Positions 60,507 to 64,000 of a DNA stretch of 64,000 bases are shown one piece after another. A program made the position numbers and the translations under genes. The notes below the pieces were generated by a model. It made no database searches and had not been told where the DNA came from. It worked only from the letters and a program-made list of their open reading frames with translations. Each line of letters begins with the position of its first letter. Position 1 is the first letter of the stretch. Origin of the DNA: Isoetes taiwanensis (Eukaryota; Streptophyta; Lycopodiopsida; Isoetales; Isoetaceae); assembly GCA_021234155.1 (NCBI GenBank), contig JAJEKV010000136.1, positions 186,001 through 250,000 on the forward strand. The letters run 5' to 3'.

Positions 60507-61088
60507 ATGCTATCAGATATGCAGCAGCTGGTTGAAGAGGTAAGGGGATATCTATTAGCAGCAAGAAGTCGGCAGAAGAGTGTAGCCGACAGGCACAGGA
60601 CCATAAGGGAGTTCAAGGTAGGCGACAAGGTGTGGTTGAAGATCAAGGTGAAGCAAGCTAAACTTCACATAGGGAATTGCAAGAAGCTTGCCCCTAGGTG
60701 GGCAAGTCCGTTCAAGATCTTGGAGAGAGTGGGCTCTCAGGCCTACAAGTTGGATCTCCTGGCGCACCTCAAGGTCCACAAGGTCTTCCATGTGAGTTTA
60801 TTGAAAAGGCACGATCCTAACCTTGATGAGGTTTTGGATACTCCAACTTTGTTGGAAATGACGGAGGAACAAGTTGAAATTGTGCCTGAATTGCTTCTTG
60901 ATAAGTCATTCAAGAAGACTAGGAGGTCTCAGTTCCTCCAGTATTTGGTCAAGTGGAAGCACTTGCCCGTGGAAGATGCGACTTGGGTATTGAAGCAGGA
61001 TTTGGAGAAGCAATACCCAGACTTCATGAGGGAGTTTGATGGGCGAGTCGTCTCCGAGCTTGTCGACGCCGACTTGTCAGGTGGTTAG
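60507..61088 (+). CDS. Integrase C-terminal domain plus chromodomain (gypsy)
   Basis: 193 residues, open. FKVGDKVWLKIKVKQ and KLAPRWASPFKILERVGSQA then YKLDLLAHLKVHKVFHVSLL form the GPY/F-type integrase tail. SQFLQYLVKWKHLPVEDATW is a chromodomain core, with the aromatic and acidic residues expected for methyl-lysine binding. Chromodomains steer such elements into heterochromatin. The upstream part of the polyprotein is in another frame, so this ORF is not a standalone gene. Confidence 0.85.
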   Translation: MLSDMQQLVEEVRGYLLAARSRQKSVADRHRTIREFKVGDKVWLKIKVKQAKLHIGNCKKLAPRWASPFKILERVGSQAYKLDLLAHLKVHKVFHVSLLKRHDPNLDEVLDTPTLLEMTEEQVEIVPELLLDKSFKKTRRSQFLQYLVKWKHLPVEDATWVLKQDLEKQYPDFMREFDGRVVSELVDADLSGG

Positions 61089-61922
61089 CTTAGTATGTTT
61101 CTTAGTTAGCCCTAGTTCTGGCATATGTATTCTATCTAGTAGAGTGCATGTGCCAGAATCTTGGAACGTGTAGGCGATGATGGGATACGCCTTAAGGCAT
61201 TCTCTAGGCCAACACGCACCAAGAGGTGCGCATGACCAATAGGGTCATGTGAGAGAGGAAGTGAGGCATGATGGGACATCTGTCGGATGCTCTCTATGCC
61301 ACGATGCGGGGCTCATACATTTGACCATAGGGGGGTCATGGTGAAGGTTAAGTGATCATGCACGATGATGGGATTGTGAGACGTTCTTTAGCTTGAAACC
61401 CTCGGGGCATGATGCACTGGGGAGTACTCGACAACGGGTAATCGAGTACAAGGTAGCACTTGATCATGGGCGATGATAGGAGCATCTTAAATGTTTCTTA
61501 AGCTCAAATCCTTATGGGGCCATGATCGGGTGCAAGGTAGTAGGGTAACCTTGAGCTAGTAGTTCGGCTCAAGGAGGTAGGTAAGGGGGGTGGTCCCCTA
61601 AAACCACAATTATTAACTTAACTAACGTAGTGTGCTACTCGTGCAGGGCGAGCATAGGGAAGCACTGACGGGAGCGCATTACGTGGAGGCGGGGAGGCAT
61701 AATTTAGACCTAAAAATTATGAACCCTAATGTTATGTGATAATGTTTTGACTTACTATAGCATTACTGTTGTTAAGGCTATATAATTTTGTATAGGTATA
61801 AATATAGCCTATACTATATGTTAATTGAATAATGAAGTTGCATGTATCTTGTTTTGCAGGAGCGTGTAGTGTAGACACCTTAGCGTAATGCTGAGGACAG
61901 CATTATCCTAAGGGGGGGAGAA

Positions 61923-63464
61923 TGTGACGTTCCAGGGAAATATACGCTATAAATACGTATATTTCTGGACCCGTTGTCTACCCTTGTAGCCTTGTATACC
62001 TTAGGAAGTGGCAATGGGTGCACATCTAAGTTATATGCTTAACCTAGATAACCTTAGGATAAGGCCCTTTTCCACATGGCCTTATCCTATTGGGCAACCG
62101 CCACACGGCCTCACCCCATTGGTGCCACGTGGCATCCCATGTGGACCCTAACTTATACTAGCCTAAACCCTAACCCTAGACCTCTTTCCTGGCCCTAGCA
62201 CCCTGAGACTCATCTACGCACTCGAAACTCCATTTCGAGCACCGTTTGCTGTGGCATAGTCTAGTGCAGCAGCCCCCGGAGTGTGGAGCAAGTGCATCTT
62301 CGACCAATTCGAAGACCATGGAGACGCCAGGATTGGGAGGGAGTGCTTCTGGAGCAGGTATGTAGAGTAGTGCTCTTGGTAGATCATCTGGAAGTTAGCA
62401 CTCCAGATGGGTTAGTATTTCGTAGCTAGAGTAGAGCCATCCTAGAACCCTTATTCAACATCTTGAACCCTAATCAAGGAACCCTAACTGTAAGATATGT
62501 ATGATTAGGTTAAGATGTTCTTATGATGATTATCATGATATGATGTTATGTGATGTTGGTTGATCATGTTTGCTCCTCTTGTATTGGGAAGGGGGGTAGA
62601 GACCTAGTAGCCATTACGTAGTATGCTCCTAGTTAGACCCCTTAGTTCCTATTATATGCGGCCTGTGCATAAGAGCCCACCGGGCTTCAGGGGCTATGAT
62701 GTGACTCAGCACTACACAACGGGGCTAGAGGCAATACGGAGGGAGGATCCCTGCTGAGCGTGGCTACTGGGGATCCCATAGCGGGTTAGGCCTATGGTCG
62801 GTCACCTTTGTGTGGGCCGGGCATGGGTCTGACACCTCATGGGGCAATGGTGTCGCCCTGCCTCTCAGGAGTTGCAAGTGTCGGCTTGGCTCCTGTTTTG
62901 GGGGGTTAAGTCGGGTGTCGCCACGATTCTCTAGCCGCCCGTGAAACCTCTAGACCCCACCCTTCCTACCTCGACGGACCGGGGAGATGCAACCTGGAGC
63001 AGTTCGGATGGGTGACACCATGGGATTGCGTATCCGGAAGGCTAGAGTCATGCCAGAGCCCGACCTAGCTCATTCTACAAAGTATGCACAGGAGGGGCGG
63101 ATGGAGTGGTCAACCCTAGCCATTGTCTATAGCCAGCCCCGCCATTGTTATGACTCGGTCTGCTCTATCTTGAGGCCTAGCCAGTCAGTCATCCTCCATA
63201 TTCTTTGTAGATATGGATGTGTGGATGTGCTACCCTTCGAGGTAGCATGATGTGTTGTATTGCTAGTTCTGACGTTGTTTATGCTTCCGCTGTGATAGGA
63301 GCCCATAGGGAAAGGGCGCGCAAGACACCTTCGTGTCCCCTTCCCGCACTAAGGTCGTCCCAGAGTGCGGGATAGATGGAGGGCCCGCGCGGTCGAAGGA
63401 CCGTATGGGGGATTTCCTACGGAGTGTACGGCCGGGCGCCGTATATTTAGTAGGGAGCGTCACA
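61923..63464 (+). repeat. 3' LTR of the gypsy chromovirus, about 1.54 kb
   Basis: Starts TGTGACG right after the polypurine tract and ends with the exact inverse CGTCACA. No second LTR is in the window, so age and target duplication cannot be judged. The LTR has no supported gene of its own. Confidence 0.8.
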
Positions 63465-64000
63465 AGCACCTTCAGATAGATGTGACATGAGAGTATCCCT
63501 GCACAAAGAATCAGTCACCCAATTCTGCTCTCTTGGGATGTGAGTGATCTTCCAAGAGGCAAAATTGGCAAGCACTCCCATTATCTGATCTCTGAGCACC
63601 TCCACGTCAGTATTCTTGGTCTAATATTCACCACTAACTTGTCTACATAATAGCTGAGAATATCCAAAGATATGTATGCCAGAAACGTTCATTGCTCTAG
63701 CTTCTTGGAGACCTGGAACTAAGGCTTTGTATTCTGCAACATTAGAGGTTTCTTGAGGAAAGATTCTACCTACTTTAGCCAAAAGTTTACTTGAAGAGTC
63801 CTTTAGTATAGCTGCAGATGTTATGTTCAACTTCTTTGAGATACCTCCATCAAACCACAAGAGGTCTTCCTTGAGAGAGGCCACACACTCCACATCCAAA
63901 GGAATAATATCACATTTTTTTGGTTTAGCAGCTGCACATCTATAAGATCCCAAAGGTTCTTCCATTAGTAGCTCTTTAGTGAAATGTACCTCTTCTTTGA
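63465..64000 (-). mobile_element. Second gypsy fragment with plant-type RNase H, runs off the window
   Basis: The minus strand encodes LLWFDGGISKKLNITSAAIL, then ETSNVAEYKALVPGLQEARA, FGYSQLL and, after a stop, WKITHIPREQNWVTDSL. This is the additional RNase H domain (aRNH/RVT_3) of plant gypsy elements. The Asp expected in GDSQL is Tyr (GYSQL) and a stop splits the domain, so it is inactive. It does not join the fragment at 55.6-57.8 kb in domain order, so it is likely a separate copy. Confidence 0.75.

Larger units (their letters stand above)
60200..63464 (+). mobile_element. Ty3/gypsy chromovirus, 3' half with 3' LTR
   Basis: Integrase core remains (FATIQTKLSMSMAYHPQTDG then QTERTNRIIEDMLRS, about 60219-60320), broken by a frameshift near 60335. 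VEFAYNSTKQES and the C-terminal ORF follow. A polypurine tract (AGGGGGGGAG, 61911-61920) precedes an LTR of about 61923-63464 bounded by TGTGACG and CGTCACA. Protease, reverse transcriptase, RNase H and the 5' LTR are absent, so the 5' end is truncated. Confidence 0.88.

Noticed and set aside
62987-63469. Short ORFs in the gypsy LTR
   Set aside because: They lie inside the LTR, with no similarity and no sign of a gene.
55579-64000. One large gypsy element interrupted by others
   Set aside because: The additional RNase H at 63.5-64 kb would lie before the RT in reading order of the 55.6-57.8 kb fragment, which does not fit a single element.

Overview
The window looks like nuclear DNA of a land plant, most likely a non-seed plant such as a fern. 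The support is a 1004-residue intronless PLS-class PPR gene, a plant-type LpxD gene and an organellar release factor 2 gene with many spliced introns, AT-rich spacers, and a dense mix of plant retrotransposons (LINE, Ty3/gypsy chromovirus, TRIM). A candidate Replitron also fits, since Replitrons are reported to reach high copy number in non-seed plant genomes. Species cannot be fixed from the sequence alone.

Three host genes are well supported. lpxD (minus, 5.9-8.8 kb) can be rebuilt from ten exons whose phases all agree, though its first exon or exons are not found. A PPR gene (minus, 30.8-33.8 kb) and a mitochondrial-type release factor 2 gene (plus, 34.4-38.6 kb, seven exons, SPF and GGQ motifs present) are divergent and share a 527-bp upstream region. 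Both probably act in organelle gene expression. Decayed host-gene copies are an LPEAT2-like acyltransferase (9.0-9.7 kb) and a U-box E3 ligase (46.9-47.3 kb).

The rest is mostly mobile DNA, often nested. At 2.8-4.9 kb is an HUH endonuclease ORF with HLH and YCMK motifs, the best candidate for an unusual system, followed by a helical second ORF, tRNA-like hairpins and a 59-bp tandem repeat. At 13-17 kb a 2.84-kb non-autonomous LTR element with 840-bp LTRs and a 5-bp target duplication sits inside a LINE. At 26.8-28.9 kb a LINE ORF1 is split by a 292-bp TRIM. At 40.8-45.7 kb a pogo/Tigger-type transposase gene is split by a 2.4-kb terminal-inverted-repeat element. That element carries both a 332-bp MITE with a perfect 9-bp target duplication and a cluster of 18-bp palindromes. 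At 55.6-64 kb are two Ty3/gypsy fragments on the minus strand, a chromodomain-bearing gypsy 3' half with its 1.54-kb LTR on the plus strand, a 326-residue ORF of a transposase-like family, and a tandem pair of small TATA-box genes of unknown function.

Several stretches (580-2118, 16.8-19.1, 19.8-23.4, 29.2-30.8, 38.6-40.8, 47.3-51.2, 53-55.5 kb) show no gene that can be supported.
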